64,000 nt of DNA from positions 1 through 64,000 of the forward strand of contig JARGSG010000113.1 in NCBI GenBank assembly GCA_030374805.1, given 5' to 3'. Both the position numbers and the translations under genes were made by a program. Source of the DNA: Gracilaria gracilis (lineage: Eukaryota; Rhodophyta; Florideophyceae; Gracilariales; Gracilariaceae). The notes beneath the pieces are model-generated. The model ran no database searches. It was not told the origin of the DNA and saw nothing but the letters and a program-made list of their open reading frames with translations. Positions 11,661 to 20,799 of the stretch are shown here, one piece after another. The stretch's first letter is position 1. Each line of letters begins with the position of its first letter.

Positions 11661-12811
11661 TGAGAACACCATTTTGATACGGAAAACGGTGCGGGTGATG
11701 ACAAACCCAAAGACGGGGGGACACAAACATAAAGCAAACGTGACACAACAGAAAGTGCTCTCGAGAGTACCAGCCCTGCACGCTGTGTAGCGGTAGTAGG
11801 CAAGAGTCCGTAGTAAACACACAAAGTGCACAAAGTAGCAACTAAAAAGCGGAGACGTGTAGCAAGCAGAAACCACAGCACGACCAAAACTATAGGTCTA
11901 GTGCTGGCAGAAGCTAACACGAAACGACAACAGAGAAGCGGCAGCTCCCTCTCGCAGACCCAAACGTAGGTCACCTGCGGGGAACAACGCTCCCAGAGTC
12001 GAAGCACGAAAAAGACCCAAGCAAGGGGTAGTGCACTCTGGGCCCTGTCGGGGAAAATCGGGAGACCAAGCCGCCAAAAGGGAAAGAAAAGGCTGAAGAG
12101 AGGGGATGGAACGACAGAGGGAAGCAAGACAGAGTTTGCTGTGTAGGAAGGTGGGGGGGTCGTTCTGGAAGGGGAAGTGGTCTGGCCAGAGTTGGTCAGG
12201 AGGCGACCAACTCGGCCCTTTTATAGACAACTATTGCACCAAAATGAGGTGCCAACTTACCCTTGACAAGTCCTCAGCGCGAGCGGTGAGCAGCTTTCTT
12301 AACGTAATCTTCAACCGCAAACGCAAGTACGACTAACTTCTGGCTACGAAGCCCCTCTACTTATCTGTGTGGGATGGTTAGAACCGTCGACTTTGGCTTT
12401 TCCATCACCCGCAACGTCTTCCCCCATGTCCACCACCTCAAGTGACGAATCGATGTCTCACGCCCTCGTCCTTGACCTGGAGGCTGCCGAGAGCCCCAGC
12501 AGGGTCGAAGAGTTTGTAATTGGTGGATCCAACGCGCCTGCCGCCGACCAATTGGCGGTAGGAATGATGCACCGTTGCGGCGAGCTCCTATTGGCCCTTG
12601 CTCGTAAAATCCGCCACGTGTCACGCGAAGTGCGTGACGCGTTGGCTTTGTCGCCGTGGACTTACGCCGCAGGTGTCCGCGACGGCCTGCGTTTCGCTAC
12701 GCAGGCGCGTCGCTACGGGAACCCGGGAACCATACACAACCTGCTTACAGATCTGGAGGCATACCTGACGTCTTAGATTCCCTTCAGTAAACTTCCATTT
12801 TTACGTTCACA
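11661..12811 (-). repeat. 3' LTR of family C element
   Basis: This 1151 bp copy of the LTR lies at the integrase-distal end. It shares its whole length with 18940-20097. The preceding CTCGT at 11656-11660 is one half of the target duplication. A 135-codon open frame runs antisense to the element inside it (12369-12776). Confidence 0.93.
12369..12776 (+). CDS. 135-codon frame antisense within the 3' LTR
   Basis: This frame is encoded on the strand opposite to the retrotransposon and lies wholly within its LTR. It begins MGWLEPSTLAF, has a Ser/Thr-rich acidic N-terminus and a helical Arg/Leu-rich C-terminal half (VRDGLRFATQARRYG), and ends with LEAYLTS. It is preserved without an interruption in the second LTR (19655-20062). 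The differences between the two copies are concentrated in codons about 48-92, with about ten amino-acid changes against three silent ones. I recognise no family. It could be a chance frame; LTR-internal antisense frames are known in some retroelements, but this one has no named relative that I can point to. Confidence 0.35.
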   Translation: MGWLEPSTLAFPSPATSSPMSTTSSDESMSHALVLDLEAAESPSRVEEFVIGGSNAPAADQLAVGMMHRCGELLLALARKIRHVSREVRDALALSPWTYAAGVRDGLRFATQARRYGNPGTIHNLLTDLEAYLTS

Positions 12812-12812
12812 C

Positions 12813-13278
12813 ACTTCCAAACCCAGCGGAAGCCACACCGAGCGACCAAGAGACCGGGAATGGGGACCTGTCCTAGTTGCTTCATAGTGGTTTCGAACAT
12901 GAACGTTACATCCATTCGATCGATGTCCGGGGTGAACCTCAACCGACGACGAAGGTTGCTTTGTTGACGGTTCATGTGGGTCTGCATTTTCTCGAAGTAC
13001 AACTGATCGTCTGGCAGATGCCCGTATCTTCCCACTGCAAAGTGGTAGATATACGTCGCAAAGTCCGTCCCTACATCGCTGTTGATACCGGGGTAAACAT
13101 CCGAGATGAGCGTCCTGAGAACATTGGCGGCGCGAGAACCGAAAAACGGCCCTCTGATGCGGAAAATGCGAGTCAAACATGCATTAAGTTCCACACAACG
13201 TATTCCTTCTGAGCCAACGGGATTCCCAGAGGAGCGAGCCAATTCTCTATGGGCCGACCAGCGAGGATGCATCGGCAC
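12813..13278 (-). pseudogene. Family C extra region between integrase and 3' LTR
   Basis: A frame of about 160 codons at 12784-13278 follows the integrase. It has no signal peptide, membrane segment or furin-type site, so there is no support for an envelope gene. It is rich in Arg and aromatic residues (VLRTLISDVYPG, YIYHFAVGRYGHLP) and may be an extended integrase tail or an accessory frame. I do not recognise it. Confidence 0.45.
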
Positions 13279-14558
13279 AAAGTGAAATCCGATACCAGTC
13301 TATTGAAGTTGACCCGTATTGGTAGTACGTTGAGGTTCTGTTCTTGGCTTGGAGAGCCCTCTCCCTGACCTGCGGGACCAGTGATGGTCAGTACGAGATC
13401 ATCTCGAAGATTGGCCGGCCTCCTGCGATACAGCTTCAGGCGCCTGGCATGAATTGGCTTCTGAGTGTGACGCTGGCTCCCAGAAATCAAAGTATAGCGG
13501 GAATGATCCGCACGAATGATCTTGCACGGGCCGTAATACTTCGACTGCAACGGGGTCCACTTCACACTGGGATTCAGTGCCTTTCCTCGAACCACAAGAA
13601 CTTCATCTCCGACACTGAAGCGATGACCATACCGAGAATCGGCGCGGTGGTCGGGCTGCTTTGCTATGCGCAAGGCACGCCCAGTGGAACCCCCCATTAA
13701 CTCATGAAGACGATTGTCCACGGTAGCGTCTTCCATCAGGGCCGAAACATCCATTGCGTGCATCCTGGAGCGCGTCCCGTACAGTAGCTCAAATAAACAA
13801 TATCGCACACTCATCCGGCGGCGTCGGTATCCATAAAGCACCCTCTGTAGAGCGACATCCCAATCCATCTCGCTGTCGGCAACAATCTTGCTTATCGCGT
13901 GCTTGATAGTACCCACCATGCGTTCGGCCCGGCCGTTGGACATTGGTGCATAAGCTAGAACCGGTCTCCAACGAATGCCATTCTGGTTCATGTACGATTA
14001 AACTGCACCTGCCATGAAGGCAGTGGCATCGTCTGAAACGATGGTCCGGGGGAGACCGAAAGGTGCGACGATCTCCCTTCGCACAAAGTCCAGGACGACG
14101 GACGCGGTGGAACTCTTCGCAGCCAAAGCAATCGGCCAACCCGTGAGATGCTCGACCTTGATGAGCAGGAAGCGGTTCCCACTCTGTGTGGTCCGAAGGG
14201 GGCCGGCAAAGTCCACGGAGAACGTGTGGAAGAGTCCAGTGAGAGGGGCACGCTGTCCTGGCCTCTACTTCAGCAGAGGTGCCGACAACTGACAGCCATC
14301 GCAACTGCGGACATAGTCCACAATCTCGGGGAACATGGTGAGCCGCCAGAAACGGTCTCGCATGAAGTCCTTGGTAGCCTCGAGGTCCCAATGACCAACG
14401 TCGTCGTGGAAACTGCGTAACAGATTGAGTCTATCCTGGATAGCGGGGACCAGAACCAAGCCCGACTTCGTGCGGCGGTATAGCTCTCCATTCCATGGAA
14501 GAAACTTATTCGCATTCCTCTTGATCGCAAGGAGGATCTTGGCGTCATGCTCGTCCAT
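13173..14558 (-). pseudogene. Family C integrase region
   Basis: The N-terminal zinc finger is seen near 14270-14400 (HDDVGHWDLEATKDF, then VRSCDGCQ). The core contains MDFAGPLRT with the first Asp and the SDDATAFM block with the second. The third block follows near 13930-13980 (VLAYAPMSNGRAERMVGT), where the usual E lies. The C-terminal part has the GPxR-type barrel signature region (KYYGPCKIIRADHSRYTL). These are the parts of a gypsy integrase; the frame changes within it, so I treat it as a fossil. Confidence 0.88.
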
Positions 14559-14576
14559 AGGAAGCCCACAAAGGTA

Positions 14577-16145
14577 TCAGCCTATATTGGCGTAATATGG
14601 CTCGAGACCGCTGAAAGAATCCTCTGACGTGACTGACACTTGGCATGGCATACCGTGCTCCAAGTTCTCTGGCTTCGCGAACCGGGAGAGGTAGTCGGCA
14701 GCAAAATTGCCAGTCTCAGAACGGGACACGATCTCGAATTCGTACTCCGCAAAAAGATCCATCCATCGAGCGAGACGCCCATGGAAGTCCTTCTTCTGGA
14801 AAGCATACCTCAGGGCCTGATGATCTGTCACCAACTGGAACTGCTTCGATCCAAGAAGGTAGATGCGAAACTTCTTCAAGGCAAAGACGGCTGCCGGGGC
14901 CTCCTTCTCGCATACCGAGTAGTTCTGCTCAGACTTGTTCATAGTTCTGCTTGCGTACTGAACCGGGTGGAACATTCCATCCTCCTCCTTTTGAGCCAGG
15001 ACAGCCCCCAAAGACCGGGTGGAGGCATCTGTCTCGACACGAAAAGAGGCATCAAAGTCCGGGAAAGCGAGAACCGGGAGGGAAACGAGCTTCCTCTTCA
15101 ACTCCTCAAACGCTTCTCTCATCTCGGGGGTGAACTCCAGCCTCTTCTTGCTTGTGGTGGCGGCGTGAAGGGGCGCGGAGGTCTGTGAAAACCCTTTGAT
15201 GAAGCGCCTGTAGTAGCTCGCAAGGCCCAGGAAACTCCTAATCTCAGTGGTCGTCGAAGGTAGAGGGGCATCCTGAATCGCTTCAATCTTCTTCATGTCC
15301 ACGGACACTCCACTGGCCTCGATGACGTGCCCAAGAAGGTGAATCTTGGGCTGAGCGAAGTCTCACTTGCTGATCTTCAGCTTCAACCCATGCGAGGCGA
15401 TGAGCTTCAGCACTTGCGACACGTGGTGGACATGCTCCTCCATAGTTTTCGAGAATATGACCACATCGTCAATGTACACACGTGCGAAGGCAATGCGACC
15501 GAGAATGGAGTCCATCAACTTTTGGAAAGTCGATGGGGCATTCATCAGGCCAAAGGGCATGACCTCAAACTGGAAGGTCCCTTGCCGACAGACGAAAGTG
15601 GTCATCTCTTTGCAACGGGGCGACATGCCGATCTGCCAGTAATGGGAGAACAAATCCAGCGTCGTGAAGAACGAACAACCGCCAAGGTCATCGAAGATCT
15701 GATCCATGTGGGGGAGTGGCCAACGATCTGGTTTCATGATCTGATTCAAGGCTCTGTAGTTGACGCAGAACCTTGGTTTTCCATCCTTCTTCGTGGCGAT
15801 GACAACGGGGAAGGACCAGGCGGACGAGAATGGACGCACGATCCCAGCGGCGAGCATCTTGTCAACCTCCTTTCGGACCACCTCGTCATGCTTTGGTGGT
15901 AGTCGACGGAGACCTGATCGGATTGGAGTATTGTCGGTAATCTCGAAGTCGTGCAAGACCGGCACACCAGAAGGCCGGAAGTCATAGAGGGACCACGCCA
16001 CAATGTCTGTGGCACAGAGAACTGACAAAAGCTTCTGCTGAACCGTCCCGGGGAGATGCGACAAACGATCAAGAATGACCTGCTTCTGGTCGGTGTCTGG
16101 GGGGATCCCGGAGATCGAAGGCGCGCCCATGGTCATCACTGGCAA
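14577..16145 (-). pseudogene. Family C reverse transcriptase and RNase H
   Basis: The stretch 15363-16145 is RT: LRRLPPKHDEVVRKEVDKML, FCVNYRALN, MPFGLMNAPSTFQ and YIDDVVIFS are in the order expected. The stretch 14577-15308 continues with the thumb/connection (IRSFLGLASYYRRF) and RNase H (VETDASTRSLGAVL, VFALKKFRIYL, TDHQALRYAF, NFAADYLSR). The catalytic acidic residues of both enzymes can be seen. The two are in different frames. Confidence 0.9.
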
Positions 16146-16551
16146 CGGTGTCCTGAAGAGAGTACTCTACTTCGTGTGCTACGCAGACATCACTCTCAGA
16201 GGCAAGCACAAGACCATGGGGCACTGAAGGGGTTTCTCTTCCGTTCTGTCCTTGACCGGGTAAAGCAGGGCCGTCCTCGGAAGTCTGAAAACCGTCCTGA
16301 ACTTCATTGAAGTCTCGGGAACCGCTGGAAGCGCCATTTCCTCCTAGGATGTGGTACTCGACTGGGGCCGATATCTGATTCTGGGGAAAGTAGATGTTCA
16401 TGCCCCCAAAATCATCCTGGAGGAGCTCACCTTCAGCCCCGAAAGGCAAACTGTCCGTCCTGACCGAAGGAAAGGGGGCACCGGGATGACCTAAGTGACG
16501 CCTTCTGACCTTGATGTAGAGAACGTCTTGGCGATCTGGCTCCTCCTCATC

Positions 16552-17973
16552 TCAGCGTGGGAGAAGAAGAACCTCGTCACGGATCGGGACTGTCAGACCA
16601 GGGTCTTCGAACACAACCGAGTGTGGCTCAAACGGCACGTACAAGGCTGGGTTAACCTCACCAACTTCGTCTTCGGTATCTTCATCATCTTCATCTTCAT
16701 CTTCATCTCCATCTTCATCTTCATCTTCATCTTCTTCGTCGGACTCATCTTCATCTTCTGTGGCTTCTGCGTCCTCGTAGCGCCTGTTGTCGTTGAGAGC
16801 GAGATCACGCAATTGCTCCAGGGTACGTCCTTCGGTTTTCAAGGGTGGCGGAGGCGGAGCACGAGCACCAAACTGACGCAAACCAACCAGCTCCGCGGCC
16901 CGGGACTCAAGATCTTGACTAGTGTCACCGACTTGCTCTTCTTGATTGTCATGATCAGAGTCGTGAGACCCATCTGGATTCATTGTCGGGCGATCACCTT
17001 CCAACGTGACGAGGGTGACCTCTGGGCCCAAAGCGTGTCCATCGAAGAAAACCTCGTTCTCCTCAATTGAGGCGAACAGACTATCTCCTTCGGAGGGGAA
17101 CTCATACCTCTCTTCATCGGAATCTGATGTAAAGTCCTCACTATCTGTGCCAGAAATTGGCACAAACTCGTCGATCCCAGCGCGCTCGTAATCTAATCCG
17201 AGTAGGATTGGCGAGCCCTCATATACCATCTTCACCTCCTGTTTGCTGATATCGATGCAAGCTTGCATCGCCTCCAAGGTGGGAAAGCCGATGATGAGGT
17301 CAAATGGGGGCCTTTCGATAACCAGAAATTCGAGCCGGACTCTCACATAATCGAAAATGACAGGGACATCACGCAGCGTGCCGCGAACCAGAGCGACGTC
17401 GCCGTTCGCCACGCGACTCTGACGATCAGTGGGATTGGGCTTCAACGAAAGCCTCTCGGCCAGCTCAGAAGACATGAGATTGGGGATTGCTCCGGAATCC
17501 AGAAGAGCCTGTGCGGGAGTCCCATACACCTTCACTGGGACCACTTTAAGGCGTGCTCCCTTCATGGAGGTCTCGGCGAACGTTACTCGACGCGGGGATG
17601 CCTTTCCAGACAAGATGCGGCGAATGTCCTTCTTGGCATCATCAGCATCGCCCCAAACCAGCTGATCAAAAGTGAGAGTAGTTGGCGCGTTGGCTAACTC
17701 CTCCAGCAAGTTGTACTTGCCAGAATGCTCTTGAAGCTTAGCGCGATTCGAAGACTTCCTCGCTGTCGGCTTCCGGGTCTTCTGAGAGGACCTAGGGGCT
17801 CCTGTTGGCCTAAAGCGGCCAAGTGGCTTCCGTGAAGCCGGCTGCGACGGGTTAAGCAACGACTGAATGCCAATGTGGTCAACGGTTCTTTGCTGCTTCG
17901 GGAGAGCAACGCCCTCGGCGGTGCGCTTCGTGGCTGCCACCACCTCGTCATCAGCATCATAGCCCTCAGTCAC
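16552..17973 (-). CDS. Family C protease-containing segment with acidic tract
   Basis: A single 473-codon frame contains a retropepsin-like domain (LLDSGAIPNLMSSELA, later LIIGFPTLEAM) after a basic, Ser/Pro-rich N-terminal stretch. It ends with a long Glu/Asp tract encoded by a (CTTCAT)n microsatellite on the plus strand at about 16676-16760. It lies between gag and RT, as expected for the gypsy protease. The acidic run is unusual and probably expanded by replication slippage. Confidence 0.85.
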   Translation of the reverse strand: MTEGYDADDEVVAATKRTAEGVALPKQQRTVDHIGIQSLLNPSQPASRKPLGRFRPTGAPRSSQKTRKPTARKSSNRAKLQEHSGKYNLLEELANAPTTLTFDQLVWGDADDAKKDIRRILSGKASPRRVTFAETSMKGARLKVVPVKVYGTPAQALLDSGAIPNLMSSELAERLSLKPNPTDRQSRVANGDVALVRGTLRDVPVIFDYVRVRLEFLVIERPPFDLIIGFPTLEAMQACIDISKQEVKMVYEGSPILLGLDYERAGIDEFVPISGTDSEDFTSDSDEERYEFPSEGDSLFASIEENEVFFDGHALGPEVTLVTLEGDRPTMNPDGSHDSDHDNQEEQVGDTSQDLESRAAELVGLRQFGARAPPPPPLKTEGRTLEQLRDLALNDNRRYEDAEATEDEDESDEEDEDEDEDGDEDEDEDDEDTEDEVGEVNPALYVPFEPHSVVFEDPGLTVPIRDEVLLLPR

Positions 17974-18075
17974 AACGGAGACTTGACTTGGCTGCCCAGC
18001 CTGCTGCCCACCACAATTGCCCTGTCTGAGACGGTCTTCGGCTGCCGACTCAGTACGAGGAGCTCCAACGGGGGG

Positions 18076-18952
18076 TCAGCGATCGTAAGCGGGGTCACGA
18101 GACCAGCAGGTGGCGATTGCATGACCCATCTTCCCGCAACGTTCACAACGGGTATTGCGGTGCGGATTGAGACTGCAGCGCGTCACCCAGTGCCTTGGTT
18201 GACGACAGTACGCACAAGTGCGCTCGCGATCGTCGTCATTCCTCTGAGGTGAGGCCTGCGTCTTCTTCATCATCAGTGTAAGCTGGGAGAGCTGCTCCGC
18301 AAGAAGATCGAACTTCTTCTGCAGAGGAGGCGAACGTATCGCCCCTGCGCTTCGGGCCTCTGCATAACCTTCTTCGGCGCCCGGCAGGACATGAAGAGCC
18401 TCGTGGGACTCCAACACGTTTTTACCGGCCACAAAGTCCTTCACCAGTGCCTTCAGTGACTCGTAGTCGTGAGAGCCGCGGAACACAGCGAATTGTGCGA
18501 GGTCGGCGTACTCCATGACGGCACGGCGGAGGAGACCAAACCGGGCTTTCGAGTTGAACCCGGCTTTCTCGAAAGTTGCATCCATCTTCTTCAAGGAACC
18601 AAGAAGGTCTCCATAATCCAGGCGCGCGGATGCAGCGCGACGAATATGTTCCTCAGGCTCCTCCTCGACGCCAAATTTATCCAAAAACGCGCGCTTCACA
18701 GCGGCATAGTCGGATGCGGTATTGTTGAGGACACCATCGGATGAAAACTGTTCGTAATAGAACTCAAAGGCCTCTCCTTCGAGAAATCCTAGGAATTCGA
18801 TTGCACTTTCTTCGTCAGTCTTTCCATGGGAGGGAACATTCTTGTAGAAGAAGAAGAACTTGCGGATATCGACGTTGTAACCGTCAAAAGACGAAACTCC
18901 AGAGGAAGGAATAGCGTTACTCCCTCCTCGAGAATACCATGAGAACACCATT
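18076..18952 (-). CDS. Family C gag with two zinc knuckles
   Basis: The frame enters from the 5' LTR edge; the likely start is the ATG at the LTR boundary (MVFSWYSRGG, about 18950). A capsid-like helical domain (FDGYNVDIRKFFFFYKN, ESAIEFLGFLEGEAFEFYYEQF) is followed by two CCHC zinc knuckles, CAYCRQPRHWVTRC and CERCGKMGHAIATC. This is the gag of the family C element, which would form the particle and bind its RNA. The open frame is uninterrupted. Confidence 0.88.
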
Positions 18953-20097
18953 TTGATACGGAAAACGGTGCGGGTGATGACAAACCCAAAGACAGGGGGA
19001 CACAAACATAAAGCAAACGGGACACAACAGAACGTGCTCTCGAGAGTACCAGCCCTGCAAGCTGTGTAGCGGTAGTAGGCAAGAGTCCGTAGTAAACACA
19101 CAAAGTGCACAAAGTAGCAACTAAAAAGCGGAGACGTGTAGCAAGCAGCAACCACAGCACGACCAAAACTATAGGTCTAGTGCTGGCAGAAGCTAACACG
19201 AAACGACAACAGAGAAGGCGGCAGCTCCCTCTCGCAGCACCCGAACGTAGGTCACCTGCGGGGAACAAAGCTCCCAGAGTCGAAGCACGAAAAAGACCCA
19301 AGCAAGGGGTAGTGCACTCTGGGCCCTGTCGGGGGAAAATCGGGAGACCAAGCCGCCAAAAGGGAAAGAAAAGGCTGAAGAGAGGGGATGGAACCGACAG
19401 AGGGAAGCAAAGACAGAGTTTGCTGTGTAGGAAGGTGGGGGGGGTCGTTCTGGAAGGGGGAAGTGGTCTGGCCAGAGTTGGTCAGGAGGCGACCAACTTG
19501 GCCCTTTTATAGACAACTATTGCACCAAAATGAGGTGCCAACTTACCCTTGACAAGTCCTCAGCGCGAGCGGTGAGCAGCTTTCTTAACGTAATCTCCAA
19601 CCGCAAACGCAAGTAAGACTAACTTCTGGCTACGAAGCCCCTCTACTTATCTGTGTGGGATGGTTAGAACCGTCGACTTTGGCTTTTCCATCACCCGCAA
19701 CGTCTTCCCCCATGTCCACCACCTCAAGTGACGAATCGATGTCTCACGCCCTCGTCCTTGACCTGGAGGCTGCCGAGAGCCCCAGCAGGGTCGAGGATTT
19801 TGTAATTGGTGGATCCGACGCGCCTGTCGCCGACCAATTGGCGGTAGAAATGATGCACTGTTGCGGCGAGCTCCTATTGGCCCTTGCCCATGGAGTCCAC
19901 CACGTGTCACGTGAAGTGCGTGACGCGGTTGCTTTGTCGCCGTGGACTTACGCCGCAGGTGTCCGCGACGGCCTGCGCTTCGCTACGCAGGCGCGTCGCT
20001 ACGGGAACCCGGGAACCATACACAACCTGCTTACAGATCTGGAGGCATACCTGACGTCTTAGATTCCCTTCAGTAAACTTCCATTTTTACGTTCACA
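18940..20097 (-). repeat. 5' LTR of family C element
   Basis: This 1158 bp copy is the gag-side LTR. It ends with GTTCACA followed by CTCGT (20098-20102), the second half of the target duplication. Immediately inside it, on the minus strand, TGGTATTCTCGAGG begins the likely primer binding site. Confidence 0.93.
19655..20062 (+). CDS. 135-codon frame antisense within the 5' LTR
   Basis: This is the counterpart of the frame at 12369-12776, same length and uninterrupted. It differs in a cluster around codons 48-92, where several CpG sites have become TpG or CpA. Confidence 0.35.
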   Translation: MGWLEPSTLAFPSPATSSPMSTTSSDESMSHALVLDLEAAESPSRVEDFVIGGSDAPVADQLAVEMMHCCGELLLALAHGVHHVSREVRDAVALSPWTYAAGVRDGLRFATQARRYGNPGTIHNLLTDLEAYLTS

Positions 20098-20102
20098 CTC
20101 GT

Positions 20103-20511
20103 TTAAATGGGCGCGCGATTAAACGTTACAGCGCGCGCGCGCGCGCTTGCGCGCGCGTTGCGTAAAACATGGCTCGCAAAGCAAAGGCGGCACGTCGCCG
20201 TCAGTCGCCAGTCACAGAGCGCGCTAAACAGCGGGCGCGTGCGGCGCGTCAGCGGCGCGAAGGGCAGAAAGAAAGGGCGCCGACGGAACGCGCGCCATTA
20301 TACAACGCCGCGCGCCCATTTGCGCGCCCGCTTTAGTTACATACAGCGCGGCCGCGCGCGCGTTTTGATTCAAAAACGAAAAAAAGGGCGTCGCGCTGCG
20401 TGCCACGGGCTACATGGCGCGCATGCCACACGTCGCGCGCACGCACGCACGCGCGTGCGCGCGCCGCGCCGCGCCGTACCGCACTGAGAGCCGCCAGCCA
20501 CGACCGTCGGC
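20103..20511. other. GC-rich host tract with alternating (GC)n
   Basis: Continuation of the GC-rich DNA left of 11660. It holds a 29 bp alternating GC run at about 20130-20158, a sequence type prone to Z-DNA, and Arg/Ala-rich chance frames on both strands. Confidence 0.6.
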
Positions 20512-20730
20512 TCACTGCGCGCGCCATGCGTCGTCATCGTCGTCATCGGCGGCGGCGCCGCCGCCGCCGTCGGTGGAGCACGACGACGCGCTGAGACACG
20601 GCTGCGCCGCATGCACCAGCACCGTGGCCCACGAGCGCAGCTGTTGCGCGTCGGGCGCCACCAGCTGCAAGCGGCGCTCCTTGCTGTCCCACACCGTGAT
20701 GAGGCGCTTCTTGAGGTCGGTGCCGATCAT
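20512..20730 (-). pseudogene. Possible C-terminal piece of a PH-domain protein
   Basis: A short frame in the GC-rich tract reads MIGTDLKKRLITVWDSK, then LQLVAPDAQQLRSWATVL, which matches the last beta strands and C-terminal helix with its invariant Trp of pleckstrin homology domains. It ends in a Gly/Ala/Asp low-complexity tail. PH domains bind phosphoinositides or proteins at membranes. Only 35 or so residues fit, so the assignment is tentative. The left end of the family B element lies directly upstream and could have removed the rest of a host gene. Confidence 0.3.
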
Positions 20731-20799
20731 CTTTTTCCACCATTAAGGTTTCCCGTTCCGGTATCGACGGGCCTTCCAATTCACGGTTAGGGGTGGCCC

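Larger units (their letters stand above)
11661..20097 (-). mobile_element. Near-complete Ty3/gypsy retrotransposon (family C)
   Basis: The element has two direct LTRs (11661-12811 and 18940-20097), both beginning TGAGAAC and ending GTTCACA on the plus strand (TG...CA on the sense, minus, strand). It is flanked by a perfect 5 bp duplication CTCGT at 11656-11660 and 20098-20102. Between the LTRs, in minus-strand order, lie gag with two zinc knuckles, a protease-containing segment, RT, RNase H and integrase, followed by a short extra frame. The LTRs are roughly 96-98% identical by eye, pointing to a fairly recent insertion. It is close to whole; the coding is split into about five or six frames, so a few breaks are likely, although some programmed frameshifting or read-through is usual in the family. 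Confidence 0.95.

Noticed and set aside
10826-12127. Several long Arg/Ala/Cys-rich frames on both strands
   Set aside because: They overlap in many phases in very GC-rich DNA and cross the LTR boundary at 11661, so they are composition artefacts.
12813-13278. Envelope gene in family C
   Set aside because: No signal peptide, transmembrane segment or cleavage site is visible in the frame after integrase.
16676-16760. (CTTCAT)n array as a possible CRISPR-like or regulatory repeat
   Set aside because: It is an in-frame microsatellite coding the acidic tract of the family C protease segment.
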